64,000 nucleotides of DNA, taken from Pseudomonas fluorescens (lineage in GTDB: Bacteria > Pseudomonadota > Gammaproteobacteria > Pseudomonadales > Pseudomonadaceae). Position numbers and translations under genes: made by a program. Below, piece by piece: positions 16,550-24,814 of this stretch (the stretch's first letter is position 1; every line of letters begins with the position of its first letter). The notes beneath the pieces were generated by a model. That model did no database searches and was not told the DNA's origin. It saw only the letters and a program-made list of their open reading frames with translations. The stretch spans positions 4,774,001-4,838,000 of the forward strand of contig LR782234.1 in assembly GCA_902825215.1 (NCBI GenBank). The letters run 5' to 3'.

Positions 16550-18325
16550 TTACTCAGCCTTTGGCGTTTCGCGCAAACGAATGTGCAGCTCGCGCAAGGC
16601 CTTGGCATCCACCACGCCCGGAGCCTGCGTCATCACGTCGGCAGCACTCTGGGTTTTCGGGAAGGCGATCACTTCGCGGATCGACTGGGCGCCGGTCATC
16701 AGCATTACCAGACGGTCCAGACCGAAGGCCAGACCACCGTGTGGCGGTGCACCGTATTTCAGCGCGTCGAGCAGGAAGCCGAACTTCTCTTCCTGCTCCG
16801 CTTCGTTGATGCCCAGCAGACGGAACACCGCTTGCTGCATTTCCTTGCGGTGGATACGGATCGAACCGCCACCCAGCTCGGTGCCGTTGAGCACCATGTC
16901 GTAGGCACGCGACAGGGCGCCGGCCGGGTTGGCCTCGAGCTCTTGCGGGGTGCACTTCGGTGCGGTGAACGGGTGGTGCAGCGCCGAGAAGCTGCCGTCG
17001 TCGTTTTCTTCGAACATCGGGAAGTCGACGACCCACATTGGCGCCCACTCGCAGGTCAGCAGCTTGAGGTCGTGACCGAGCTTGATGCGCAGCGCGCCCA
17101 AGGCTTCGCTGACGATCTTGGCCTTGTCGGCGCCGAAGAACACGATGTCGCCATCGACAGCGCCGACGCGATCGAGGATCACGTTCAGCTTGTCTTCCGG
17201 GATGTTCTTGACGATCGGCGATTGCAGACCGTCAACACCGGCTGCGCGCTCGTTGACCTTGATGTAGGCCAGGCCCTTGGCACCGTAGATGCCGACGAAC
17301 TTGGTGTAGTCGTCGATCTGCTTGCGCGGCATGCTCGCCCCGCCTGGAACGCGCAGTGCGGCAATGCGGCACTTCGGATCGTTGGCCGGACCGCTGAACA
17401 CTTTGAATTCGACTTCCTTGAGCTGGTCGGCAACGTCCACCAGTTCCAGCGGAATACGCAGGTCCGGCTTGTCGGAACCGTAGCGGCGCATGGCCTCTTC
17501 GAAAGTCATGTGCGGGAATTCGCCGAATTCCAGATCCAGCACTTCCTTGAACAGGTTGCGGATCATTTGTTCGGTCAGGCCCATGATCTCCTTTTCATCG
17601 AGGAAGCTGGTCTCGATGTCGATCTGGGTGAATTCCGGTTGACGGTCGGCGCGCAGGTCTTCGTCGCGGAAGCACTTGGCGATCTGGTAGTAACGGTCGA
17701 AACCGGCCACCATCAGCAGCTGCTTGAACAGCTGCGGCGATTGCGGCAGGGCGAAGAACGAACCGGCGTGGGTGCGGCTCGGCACCAGATAGTCACGCGC
17801 ACCTTCAGGGGTGGCACGGGTCAGGATCGGAGTTTCGACGTCAAGGAAGCCGTTTTCGTCGAGGAAGCGACGGATGCTGGTGGTCATGCGCGAACGCAGA
17901 CGCAGCTTCTCGGCCATTTCCGGACGACGCAGGTCGAGGAAGCGATAGCGCAGACGGGTTTCTTCGCCGACGTCGGAGAACTCGTTGAGCGGGAACGGCG
18001 GGGTTTCCGACTCGTTCAGCACTTCCAGTTCGTAACCCAGCACTTCGATCATGCCCGAGGCCATGTTGGCATTGGTTGCGCCAGCAGGACGCAGACGCAC
18101 CTTGCCGGTGATCTTCACTACGTATTCGCTGCGCACGCGATCGGCGGCAGCGAAGCTCTCGGCGCGATCCGGATCGAAGACCACCTGGGCCAGACCGTCA
18201 CGATCACGGATATCGAGGAAAATCACCCCGCCGTGGTCGCGGCGACGGTGAACCCATCCGCAAAGGGTAATTTCCTGACCTTCCAGGCTTTCGTTCAGTT
18301 GGCCGCAATAGTGGCTGCGCATCAT
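16550..18325 (-). CDS. aspS: Aspartyl-tRNA synthetase
   Basis: 591 residues, bacterial-type class II AspRS with an N-terminal OB-fold (about 1-105), a catalytic core and the GAD insertion. Class II motifs include FRDEDLRADRQPEFTQIDIE (motif 2 region) and GLAFGLDRLVMLMTG (motif 3). Pseudomonas AspRS is usually the non-discriminating kind that also charges tRNA-Asn; the sequence alone does not prove it here. The frame is open 57 bases upstream, but MMRSHYCGQLNESL is the family start, so 18325 was chosen. fmdB lies 97 bases upstream on the same strand. Confidence 0.97.
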   Translation of the reverse strand: MMRSHYCGQLNESLEGQEITLCGWVHRRRDHGGVIFLDIRDRDGLAQVVFDPDRAESFAAADRVRSEYVVKITGKVRLRPAGATNANMASGMIEVLGYELEVLNESETPPFPLNEFSDVGEETRLRYRFLDLRRPEMAEKLRLRSRMTTSIRRFLDENGFLDVETPILTRATPEGARDYLVPSRTHAGSFFALPQSPQLFKQLLMVAGFDRYYQIAKCFRDEDLRADRQPEFTQIDIETSFLDEKEIMGLTEQMIRNLFKEVLDLEFGEFPHMTFEEAMRRYGSDKPDLRIPLELVDVADQLKEVEFKVFSGPANDPKCRIAALRVPGGASMPRKQIDDYTKFVGIYGAKGLAYIKVNERAAGVDGLQSPIVKNIPEDKLNVILDRVGAVDGDIVFFGADKAKIVSEALGALRIKLGHDLKLLTCEWAPMWVVDFPMFEENDDGSFSALHHPFTAPKCTPQELEANPAGALSRAYDMVLNGTELGGGSIRIHRKEMQQAVFRLLGINEAEQEEKFGFLLDALKYGAPPHGGLAFGLDRLVMLMTGAQSIREVIAFPKTQSAADVMTQAPGVVDAKALRELHIRLRETPKAE

Positions 18326-18422
18326 GATAATGGTTCGCTTCTCGTCATTCGATATTCGGTGGAGATTCCATTGCCCAAGCAATGCGGAAACTCACGCGTG
18401 TCGTTCGTTCAGGGCTTGAACC

Positions 18423-18644
18423 CTAGTCAGCTTTGTCGCCACCGGCCAGATTCTTCTTGGCTCCGGTCTTGAAATCGGTCTCGTACCAACCGTTGCCGCT
18501 GAGGCGAAAACCCGGCATGGACAGCTGTTTCTTCAGTTCAGGTGCCTGGCAGGCAGGGCAGTCGACCAACGGTGCATCGCTGATCTTCTGAATGGCTTCC
18601 AACTGATGACCACAGGAAGCACATTGGTAATCGTACATCGGCAT
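18423..18644 (-). CDS. FmdB-family zinc-ribbon protein
   Basis: 73 residues. Starts MPMYDYQCASCGHQLEAIQK and has a second pair in VDCPACQAPELKKQ, giving the CXXC...CXXC zinc ribbon of the FmdB/Zn-ribbon_8 family. The C-terminus is a Lys/Gly-rich tail (KTGAKKNLAGGDKAD). Function is not known; it is commonly found just upstream of aspS in Pseudomonas. A sigma-70-like promoter lies about 60 bases upstream. Confidence 0.93.
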   Translation of the reverse strand: MPMYDYQCASCGHQLEAIQKISDAPLVDCPACQAPELKKQLSMPGFRLSGNGWYETDFKTGAKKNLAGGDKAD

Positions 18645-18703
18645 GGAGGTGTCTCGGCGATCAGATTGCTGCCGCGCGCAGGGCTTTGCGGCGAAAGAGC
18701 GGG

Positions 18704-18731
18704 ATTATATCGATTAAATGCGGCCTGTGCA
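18704..18731 (-). promoter_or_regulatory. Candidate promoter for fmdB-aspS
   Basis: On the minus strand, TGCACA (18726-18731, 4/6 match to TTGACA) and a perfect TATAAT (18704-18709) are 16 bases apart. The -35 lies inside the right half of the hairpin at 18720-18753. The next gene downstream is fmdB, then aspS. Confidence 0.55.
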
Positions 18732-18753
18732 GCCGCTAAGCTGCACAGGCCGC
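18720..18753 (-). terminator. Strong 14-bp hairpin after the ribbon-helix-helix gene
   Basis: GCGGCCTGTGCAGC (18720-18733) and GCTGCACAGGCCGC (18740-18753) are a perfect 14-bp inverted repeat with a six-base loop. It lies 22 bases after the stop of the upstream minus-strand gene, so it probably ends that transcript, but no long T-run follows (ATTTAATCG). It overlaps the -35 of the candidate fmdB promoter, so an operator role is also possible. Confidence 0.6.
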
Positions 18754-18775
18754 GACCTCATTTGCAAGCGCCGTA

Positions 18776-19114
18776 TCAGAGCGAATCGGACCGTGCCACC
18801 TGACCGATTCCGTTCATGACACACACGACCCGCACCAGCGCGCTGAAATTCTTCACCCCGCCGTGCCGCAGATGCACTTCACGATCGACGTGAGATAACA
18901 GCGAACTGATCGAACAGCAGTTGTCCGCCGCCATTGAGCCGAGGATGTTCCAGTAAACCTGCTCCAGACGCAGGCAGGTTGCGTAACCGTTCAGGCGCAC
19001 GGACCGCGACAACGGCCTGATCAGCGCCATGTCGAATCCGCTGACGAACGGATCGACCTTCAAATCATGTGGCGCGCCGACCCTGCGGTCGCCGCGCCTG
19101 TCTCCTTCTACCAT
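18776..19114 (-). CDS. Ribbon-helix-helix domain protein
   Basis: 112 residues. The core SRSVRLNGYATCLRLEQVYW with following ILGSMAADNCCSISSLLSHV fits the small RHH_4-type ribbon-helix-helix fold seen in uncharacterised bacterial DNA-binding proteins (assignment from pattern, not alignment). The N-terminal 35 residues are charged and probably disordered. AAGGAG lies 11 bases before the ATG at 19114. No toxin-like partner is adjacent: the upstream gene is a Dps protein and the downstream gene is fmdB. DNA target unknown. Confidence 0.75.
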   Translation of the reverse strand: MVEGDRRGDRRVGAPHDLKVDPFVSGFDMALIRPLSRSVRLNGYATCLRLEQVYWNILGSMAADNCCSISSLLSHVDREVHLRHGGVKNFSALVRVVCVMNGIGQVARSDSL

Positions 19115-19297
19115 ATCGCTGACACTCCTTTGTCATCTCTGCTTGCTTGAAAGGGTCACATCCTGTGGCTTTCATAAAAGCGCAGACACAAAGTTATAGC
19201 CAGACGACTTGTTGACCGTCACCGTAGGATAAGCCAACGATACAAGTAAGATTTTGCACGGACGCAGGCCTCGGGTTGCAAGGCCTGCGTACTGCCA

Positions 19298-19768
19298 TCA
19301 GGCCTCGAGCAGTGCGCGCAACATCCACGCGGTTTTCTCGTGCACCTGCATGCGCTGGGTCAGCAGGTCGGCCGTCGGCTCATCGCTGACCTTGTCGAGC
19401 AGCGGGAAAATCCCGCGCGCCGTGCGAGTCACCGCTTCCTGGCCTTCAACCAACTGCTTGATCATGTCTTCGGCGCTCGGCACGCCCTCTTCTTCCTTGA
19501 TGGACGACAGACGTGCATAGGTGGCATAGGCACCCGGCGCGGGAAAGCCCAGGGCGCGGATGCGCTCGGCGATCGAGTCCACCGCCAGCGCCAGTTCGTT
19601 GTACTGCTCTTCAAACATGAGATGCAGGGTACGGAACATCGGGCCGGTGACGTTCCAGTGGAAATTATGGGTTTTCAGATACAGCACGTAGGTGTCCGAC
19701 AGCAGACGCGACAGTCCTTCGACGATGGACTTGCGGTCTTCTTCACTGATACCGATATCGATTGCCAT
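19298..19768 (-). CDS. Dps-like ferritin / DNA starvation protein
   Basis: 156 residues. The Dps/ferritin-like helix signature is LKTHNFHWNVTGPMFRTLHL followed by FEEQYNELALAVDSIAERIR, which supplies the inter-subunit ferroxidase His, Asp and Glu. Such dodecamers store iron and protect DNA from peroxide. The frame is open 48 bases upstream, but ATG at 19768 has AGGAGGT at good spacing and is the family start. It is monocistronic and divergent from the membrane cold-shock gene. Regulation, probably by OxyR or RpoS, is inference. Confidence 0.93.
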   Translation of the reverse strand: MAIDIGISEEDRKSIVEGLSRLLSDTYVLYLKTHNFHWNVTGPMFRTLHLMFEEQYNELALAVDSIAERIRALGFPAPGAYATYARLSSIKEEEGVPSAEDMIKQLVEGQEAVTRTARGIFPLLDKVSDEPTADLLTQRMQVHEKTAWMLRALLEA

Positions 19769-20079
19769 GTTGACCTCCTGAGGGCGATTGATTTCATCCA
19801 GAAGCTGCAGGCCCACTCTAGCAAGGCTGCCGCCACCTCGCAGCCCTGATCAAACGCTTGCCCTGCGACAAAACGACCGACGCACTGCCACTGGCCGGGC
19901 TGATTTGAGTCGTCGCAGGCTTTGCTGTTAAATAGGCGATGTGTCGCCATGCCCCGTTTTTCGGGGTGTTGCGCATAGGCTGATGCCGTGAACGTGTCCA
20001 CCGCCTCTTTTTTGTTCCGAAGCGAACCGTTCGCCTTCAGCTCTTCCTTGTGAGCCGTCATAAACGTGAGCCAATCAAA
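19769..20079. other. 311-bp divergent intergenic region (dps-like / membrane csp)
   Basis: No ORF with coding character. The stretch must carry promoters for both divergent genes. I see a small CCCCG-TTTTT-CGGGG hairpin near 19955 and AT-rich segments around 19925-19945, but no -35/-10 pair I would defend. Confidence 0.4.
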
Positions 20080-20682
20080 ATGTTGAAAATCGTCCACCTG
20101 CTGATGGGCGCAGCGGCCTTGCTGCTGTCGTTCATACCCAGCTTGAAATCCGAAGCCGTTCCCTACCTGCAACAACCCGATGCACTTTACCTGGCCTTTT
20201 TCGGCCTGCTGAACCTGATCCTTGCCCCTGTGATCCCTTACTGGAACAAAGGCCCGCGTCAGCATCTGCAAAACCTGGTCAGCGCTCTTCTGGCATTGAC
20301 CGTCGTCCTGCAAACCTTGACCCTGATCGCGCCGATGCCGGTCATTGCCGGCCAGCCAGCGGTGCTGTTCAGTCTGGTGATCGCACTGGTGGCAGTGGTC
20401 GTGCACCTGGCGGTGAGCTTCTATCGTTCTTCACCGGCCGCCGCGCCGACCAGCTATGACATGACCAACCGCGATACCGGTACCGTCAAGTGGTTCAACA
20501 CCTCCAAAGGCTTCGGCTTTATCTCGCGCGATTCCGGCGATGATATTTTCGTGCATTTCCGCGCGATCCGTGGCGAAGGTCACCGCGTTCTGGTTGAAGG
20601 CCAGCGTGTGGAGTTTTCGGTGATGAACCGCGACAAGGGCCTGCAAGCCGAGGACGTCATCGCCGCGCTGCCGCGCCGCTGA
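20080..20682 (+). CDS. Membrane-anchored cold-shock domain protein
   Basis: 200 residues. The N-terminal 120 residues have four hydrophobic segments: about 4-22, 36-55, 68-90 and 97-120. The C-terminal part, about 132-197, is a complete cold-shock domain with GTVKWFNTSKGFGFISRDSG (RNP1) and DIFVHFRAIRGEG (RNP2). With four helices the cold-shock domain should face the cytoplasm, tethering an RNA-binding module to the inner membrane. The ATG at 20080 was preferred to an upstream in-frame ATG at 20050 because the protein then begins at the first helix. As I recall, the same gene order occurs in P. aeruginosa, where it is called a probable cold-shock protein. Confidence 0.9.
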   Translation: MLKIVHLLMGAAALLLSFIPSLKSEAVPYLQQPDALYLAFFGLLNLILAPVIPYWNKGPRQHLQNLVSALLALTVVLQTLTLIAPMPVIAGQPAVLFSLVIALVAVVVHLAVSFYRSSPAAAPTSYDMTNRDTGTVKWFNTSKGFGFISRDSGDDIFVHFRAIRGEGHRVLVEGQRVEFSVMNRDKGLQAEDVIAALPRR

Positions 20683-20691
20683 CCCCAAAGC

Positions 20692-20730
20692 AAAAAACCG
20701 CGAACAGCCTGGCTGCTCGCGGTTTTTTTA
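20692..20730. terminator. Bidirectional terminator between membrane csp and slyX
   Basis: AAAAAACCGCGAACAGCC pairs with GGCTGCTCGCGGTTTTTTT, with A-run and T-run on both sides. The flanking genes converge, so it can serve both. Confidence 0.95.
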
Positions 20731-20745
20731 TGCCTGCATGAATGA

Positions 20746-20952
20746 TCAATAATGCGGCGGCGGTGCGTCTTCCTCGAAAGAGCCGTACTGGCCGACCATT
20801 TCCTCCTGGCGCTTGAGCAGTGCCGCCATCTGCAATTGCAGGCGCTCGACCACGCGCTGCTGTTCCACCAGCACGTCATTCAACGCCTGAATCGTATCGT
20901 CCTGAAAAGCCAACCGGCTCTCCAGATCGGTAACGCGTTGTTCCAGATCCAT
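20746..20952 (-). CDS. slyX: SlyX family protein
   Basis: 68 residues, all coiled coil until the Pro-rich end: MDLEQRVTDLESRLAFQDDT and LNDVLVEQQRVVERLQLQM, ending APPPHY, the family hallmark. Biochemical function unknown. It starts 3 bases after the HIT gene stop, so the two are co-transcribed on the minus strand. Confidence 0.95.
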   Translation of the reverse strand: MDLEQRVTDLESRLAFQDDTIQALNDVLVEQQRVVERLQLQMAALLKRQEEMVGQYGSFEEDAPPPHY

Positions 20953-20955
20953 GAC

Positions 20956-21381
20956 TCAGCCCTCCACAAACGTGAAATCGTCGGTCAGCACCAGGCGCAG
21001 GCGCTCGCGGATGGCGGCCACTTGCTCAGCACTGTAGGCCTGGGCCGGGTGTTTGCCCCAGACCGGGGCTGGCCAGGCAGCATCAGTGCGTTTGCGCACA
21101 ATGACATGCATGTGCAACTGGCTGACGACGTTGCCCAGCGCCGCGACGTTCAGCTTGTCGGCATCGAACGAATCCTTGAGCAGCTCGGCCAGCGTGGTGG
21201 TTTCCTGCCACAGCTGCTGCTGGTCGGCGACATCCAACTGAAACAACTCGCTGATATCTTCGCGACGCGGCACCAGGATGAACCACGGGTATTGGCTGTC
21301 ATTGGACAGCAGCAAGCGGCAGAGCGGGAAGTCACCGATGACCAGGGTGTCCTGTTGAAGTCGTGAATCCAAAGCAAACAC
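20956..21381 (-). CDS. HIT-family protein
   Basis: 141 residues. The histidine-triad motif appears as QLHMHVIVRKR near residue 88, in a Pseudomonas-type HIT protein with GNVVSQLHMHV. HIT proteins hydrolyse or transfer nucleotidyl groups; the substrate is not known. The frame is open much further upstream (to 21726) but that extension has no family similarity. The GTG at 21381 has AGGAGA seven bases upstream and starts FALDSRLQQDT, so it was chosen. It is upstream of and operonic with slyX. Confidence 0.9.
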   Translation of the reverse strand: MFALDSRLQQDTLVIGDFPLCRLLLSNDSQYPWFILVPRREDISELFQLDVADQQQLWQETTTLAELLKDSFDADKLNVAALGNVVSQLHMHVIVRKRTDAAWPAPVWGKHPAQAYSAEQVAAIRERLRLVLTDDFTFVEG

Positions 21382-22275
21382 TGCGCATTCTCCTGGGCTG
21401 ATCCTGATGGTTGAGCCTGGCGCTCCACCGGTGGACGGCGCGCCAGACAACAGATGCGCAGCATACCTGCGAATGCGTCGATCTTCACGATCACTGCGCC
21501 TGCTTGCCGCTGCGGCGCCCCGACATGTCACATTTGCTCGGCGCACGCACCAGTATGGATCCTGAAGCAGTGGCCGGATAACGCGAATAGCCGCACATCC
21601 CCGCGCATCCGCAAGCCGTGCCGATTCCGCTTGCAAGCGTTTGAGCTCATAAGTGATTTTTTTTGCACCAAAACCGCTCACTACGTCTACGCTCAGTGCG
21701 TCGGACATCCGCCGAATACTCAGCAACGGGGTGAACCGGTAACGTTTTTTGTTGTCTTGCGCGCGCCATGGCTTGGCAACACCATGGCATGCATGGCGTC
21801 AAGACACTTTGAAAAAGGGCCTGGCGCCCCGTATTTACAAGGCTTTTATGGACACAGACGCGCACCCCGAAAAATAACCGCAACGAAACTGCGGTTTGTG
21901 CACGCTTGTTGCATTCGTACCCATATGGACTATAAGCGGCCCACCGGAAGTGAACGCTTAAAGCCAAGAAAAACCGTGGCATGGCTGCCCGACTGGAGAT
22001 TCAAGTGTTTTGCCAAGGACTCTTTTTTAGCGATGCAAACGACTGCAAAACAGCACAAAAAGTTGTCGGTCCGATTGCATCGGAACTGTGAATTTGCGAC
22101 ATCTACCAAGCCGATTGCGACAGCGTCGTAAAGAAGCCGAAAGGTTGTATTCGCAAGTATCGCCAACAATGTCGGCGTGATATAAGTTTGCGCCGACACA
22201 AAAAGAAAGAGCCGCCCAGATAATAAAACAGGTGGGACGGCAGTACTCTTCTAAAAACCAAAGGAGCAAATCACG
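21382..22275. other. 894-bp region between the HIT gene and the oprD-family gene
   Basis: The largest gene-poor stretch of the window. A 225-codon plus-strand frame (21454-22131) exists but its translation is rich in Cys/His/Arg/Pro and has no family look, so I do not call it. A dyad-rich patch lies at about 21765-21800 (GCGCGCCATGGCTTGGC...CCATGGCATGCATGGCG). The 3' end is AT-richer and leads to AAGGAG 8-9 bases before the porin ATG. A long 5' leader or an sRNA would fit but is not shown. Confidence 0.4.
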
Positions 22276-23613
22276 ATGCGCGTGATGAAGTGGAGCATGA
22301 TCGCCCTGGCTGTTGCAGCAGGCACCTCGCAGTTCGCAGTGGCGTCCTCTCAGGACGAAGCCAAAGGTTTTCTGGAAGATCAGAGCCTGAAGCTGAAGAC
22401 TCGTTTCGAGTACATGAACCGTGACTACAAGAACGGCGCAGGTAACGTTTCCAACGGTGACGGCACTTTCAAAAGTGGCTATCGCCAGGATAGCGGTATC
22501 AGCCAACTGCTGACTTACGAATCGGGCTTCACTCAAGGCACCGTAGGCTTCGGTCTCGACGCCATGGCCATGGGTTCGGCCAAACTGGACGGCGGCTCGG
22601 GTCGTCGCGGCAACGGTCTGTTCGCCAATGACAGCGACGGCAACCCTGAAAAATCCCAGGGCAAGATCGGCGGCGCGGTCAAATTCCGTGTATCCGACAC
22701 CGTTCTGAAATACGGCCAGCAATTCGTTGCCAGCCCGGTTTTCGCCACTGACGACAGCCGTCTGCTGCCAGAAGTCGCTACCGGTACCCTGATCACTTCC
22801 AAAGAGATCAAAGGTCTGGAACTGAGCGCAGGTCGCTTCACTGCCCTGAGCAAGCAAACCGGCATGGGTCGTGACAGCATCGGCGGTCTGCCGGACGAAG
22901 ATGGCAACGGCGGCAAAGGCCTGACCAGCATCAACATCTTCGGTGCCAGCTACTCCTTCACCGACAACTTCACCGGTGCCCTGGCTGCTTCCGACGCTGA
23001 CGATTACTTCAAGAAGTACTACGTCAACCTCAACTACACCTTGCCGATCAACGACGAACAGTCGCTGAACTTCGACTTCAACGGCTACCACACCAAAGGC
23101 GACAGCCGCGGTGACCTGGTTGACGCGATTGGCGACGGCACCACTGGCGTGGACAACAATCTGTGGTCCCTGGCTGCTGCGTACAGCATCGGTGCTCACA
23201 AATTCACCCTCGCTCACCAGCGCTCCAGCGGCGACAACGCTTACTACTACGGCGTTGACGGCAACAGCACCATCTTCGTTGCCAACTCCATTCAGATCTC
23301 CGACTTCGTGGGCCGCGACGAGCGCTCCTGGCAAGCTCGCTACGACCTGAACATGAAGACTTACGGCGTACCTGGCCTGAGCTTCATGACCCGTTACGTG
23401 ATGGGTGACCACATCACTACCAACGGCCTGGGCGAAGGCAAGGAAAACGAGTGGAACGCCGAATCCAAATACGTGATTCAGGAAGGTCCGGCCAAGGACC
23501 TGTCGTTCCGCCTGCGTTATGCCATGTACCGTTCCAACGGCGCGTACAGCGGCTACTCGTCTGACAACAACGACACCCGTCTGATCGTTGAGTACCCACT
23601 GAACATCCTCTGA
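22276..23613 (+). CDS. oprD: OprD-family outer-membrane porin
   Basis: 445 residues. Signal peptide MRVMKWSMIALAVAAGTSQF with cleavage near AVA-SSQ. OprD family hallmarks are AKGFLEDQSLKLKTRFEYMN, the LTYESGFTQGTVGFGLDAMA strand, RYDLNMKTYGVPGLSFMTRY, and the terminal strand ending EYPLNIL. OprD-type porins are 18-stranded monomeric channels for basic amino acids, peptides or carboxylates; the substrate cannot be fixed from sequence. The position next to HIT-slyX-csp-dps-aspS corresponds, as I recall, to oprD of P. aeruginosa PAO1, but the family is large, so the symbol is a synteny-based call. Confidence 0.85.
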   Translation: MRVMKWSMIALAVAAGTSQFAVASSQDEAKGFLEDQSLKLKTRFEYMNRDYKNGAGNVSNGDGTFKSGYRQDSGISQLLTYESGFTQGTVGFGLDAMAMGSAKLDGGSGRRGNGLFANDSDGNPEKSQGKIGGAVKFRVSDTVLKYGQQFVASPVFATDDSRLLPEVATGTLITSKEIKGLELSAGRFTALSKQTGMGRDSIGGLPDEDGNGGKGLTSINIFGASYSFTDNFTGALAASDADDYFKKYYVNLNYTLPINDEQSLNFDFNGYHTKGDSRGDLVDAIGDGTTGVDNNLWSLAAAYSIGAHKFTLAHQRSSGDNAYYYGVDGNSTIFVANSIQISDFVGRDERSWQARYDLNMKTYGVPGLSFMTRYVMGDHITTNGLGEGKENEWNAESKYVIQEGPAKDLSFRLRYAMYRSNGAYSGYSSDNNDTRLIVEYPLNIL

Positions 23614-23653
23614 TCCGGATGCACAGTTGACGTACTGTAGAGCGCTGCTCTAA

Positions 23654-23693
23654 CAAAAAACCGCTCACCTGATTCAGGTGAGCGGTTTTTTTA
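23654..23693 (+). terminator. Intrinsic terminator of the porin gene
   Basis: AAAAAACCGCTCACCTGA and TCAGGTGAGCGGTTTTTTT form a perfect long stem with a very short loop and a T7 run, about 40 bases after the oprD stop. It could also stop minus-strand transcription. Confidence 0.96.
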
Positions 23694-23765
23694 TGGTTCC
23701 GCTTGAGCAACGCAGTTCAAAACAGTAGGAAACTATCTATTAGTCAGCGAAGCTTCATGATGCAT

Positions 23766-23795
23766 ATAAAAACCCCAGGAAGTTTCCTGGGGTTG
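23766..23795 (-). terminator. Terminator of the mscS gene
   Basis: On the minus strand CCCCAGGAAACTTCCTGGGG is a perfect palindromic stem, then TTTTTATA. It lies 18 bases after the mscS stop. Confidence 0.92.
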
Positions 23796-23812
23796 ATATT
23801 AATCATCAAGTA

Positions 23813-24664
23813 TCAACTTGCAGACTTGACGCCGGCTTCCTGAACTACGCGAATAACCCGCTGCGGGAACGGAATATCGATACCGGCGTTTTTCAAACGA
23901 TCACGGGACTGTTCATTGAACATGAACATTACGTCCCAGTAATCGGCAGTTTTAACCCACACACGCAGGGAAACCGTGATCGAACTGTCGCCCAGTGTCG
24001 AGATCACCGCTTGTGGCTCAGGGTCCTGCAATACGCGGTCATCCTTGGCCAGATCCAGCAGCACCTGACGGGCCTTTTGCAGATCGGCTTCGTAATCGAC
24101 GCCCACATCGAACACAACCTTGCGGGTCGGTTGACGATTGGTGTTGGTGATGATGCCGTTGGACAGATTGCCGTTGGGCAAAATGATGGTCTTGTTGTCA
24201 CCAGTACGCAGCACGGTGTGGAAAATCTGGATGCTGTCGACGGTGCCCGCCACGCCTTGGGCTTCAATCCAGTCGCCGATACGGAACGGCCGGAACAGCA
24301 GAATCAGCACGCCACCGGCGAAGTTCGCCAGGCTGCCCTGCAACGCCAGACCGATGGCCAGACCGGCGGCACCAATGGCGGCTACGAACGAGGTGGTTTC
24401 GACGCCGATCATCGACGCGACGCTGACGATCAACAGTACTTTGAGAATGATGTTCGCCAGGCTGCTGATAAAGCCTTGCAGCGCCAGGTCAGCATTGCGC
24501 AGGGCCAGCAGGCCGCCGAGCTTCTGCGTGACCTTGTTGATCAGCCACCAGCCGATGGCCAGAGTAATCACCGCCAGCAGTACGCGACTGCCGTATTCCA
24601 TGATCATCGGAATCCACGCCTGGGACGCCTTGACCAGGTTGTCCACCTCAGCATTCAAATCCAT
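23813..24664 (-). CDS. mscS: Small-conductance mechanosensitive channel (MscS)
   Basis: 283 residues, E. coli MscS size. Three transmembrane helices: about residues 19-42, 60-85 and the pore helix at 90-125 with AAIGAAGLAIGLALQGSLAN, the Gly/Ala-packed TM3. The beta domain starts RIGDWIEAQGVAGTVDSIQI. Opens under membrane tension to release solutes in osmotic downshock. ATG at 24664 has AGGAGA upstream; an upstream in-frame start at 24703 was rejected. Monocistronic, between a terminator and a REP doublet. Confidence 0.95.
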   Translation of the reverse strand: MDLNAEVDNLVKASQAWIPMIMEYGSRVLLAVITLAIGWWLINKVTQKLGGLLALRNADLALQGFISSLANIILKVLLIVSVASMIGVETTSFVAAIGAAGLAIGLALQGSLANFAGGVLILLFRPFRIGDWIEAQGVAGTVDSIQIFHTVLRTGDNKTIILPNGNLSNGIITNTNRQPTRKVVFDVGVDYEADLQKARQVLLDLAKDDRVLQDPEPQAVISTLGDSSITVSLRVWVKTADYWDVMFMFNEQSRDRLKNAGIDIPFPQRVIRVVQEAGVKSAS

Positions 24665-24708
24665 GTTCCATCTCCTGATTTCCGGCTTCCCGGGTGTACA
24701 CAAAATAA

Positions 24709-24798
24709 TGTGGGAGCGAGCCTGCTCGCGAATGGGGTGTGCCAGTCAACCTCATGGCTGAATGAAACATCGTATTCGCGAGCAGGCTCGCTCCCACA
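24709..24798. repeat. REP doublet between mscS and yajQ
   Basis: Arms TGTGGGAGCGAGCCTGCTCG... at 24709 and the inverted copy ending CGAGCAGGCTCGCTCCCACA at 24798, same class and orientation as the doublet at 4605. Confidence 0.95.
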
Positions 24799-24814
24799 GG
24801 CCATCCGACAGAGC

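Noticed and set aside
16583..18472. 629-codon plus-strand ORF opposite aspS
   Set aside because: Antisense shadow of a full-length AspRS with class II motifs.
18776..19114. Toxin-antitoxin antitoxin
   Set aside because: The ribbon-helix-helix fold fits an antitoxin, but no small toxin-like ORF is adjacent on either side.
21454..22131. 225-codon ORF upstream of the oprD-family gene
   Set aside because: Composition is Cys/His/Arg/Pro-rich and irregular, no family features and no convincing ribosome-binding site; treated as non-coding.
22027..23412. 461-codon minus-strand ORF opposite oprD
   Set aside because: Shadow of the porin gene; hydrophobic valine-rich translation is the expected mirror of porin strands.
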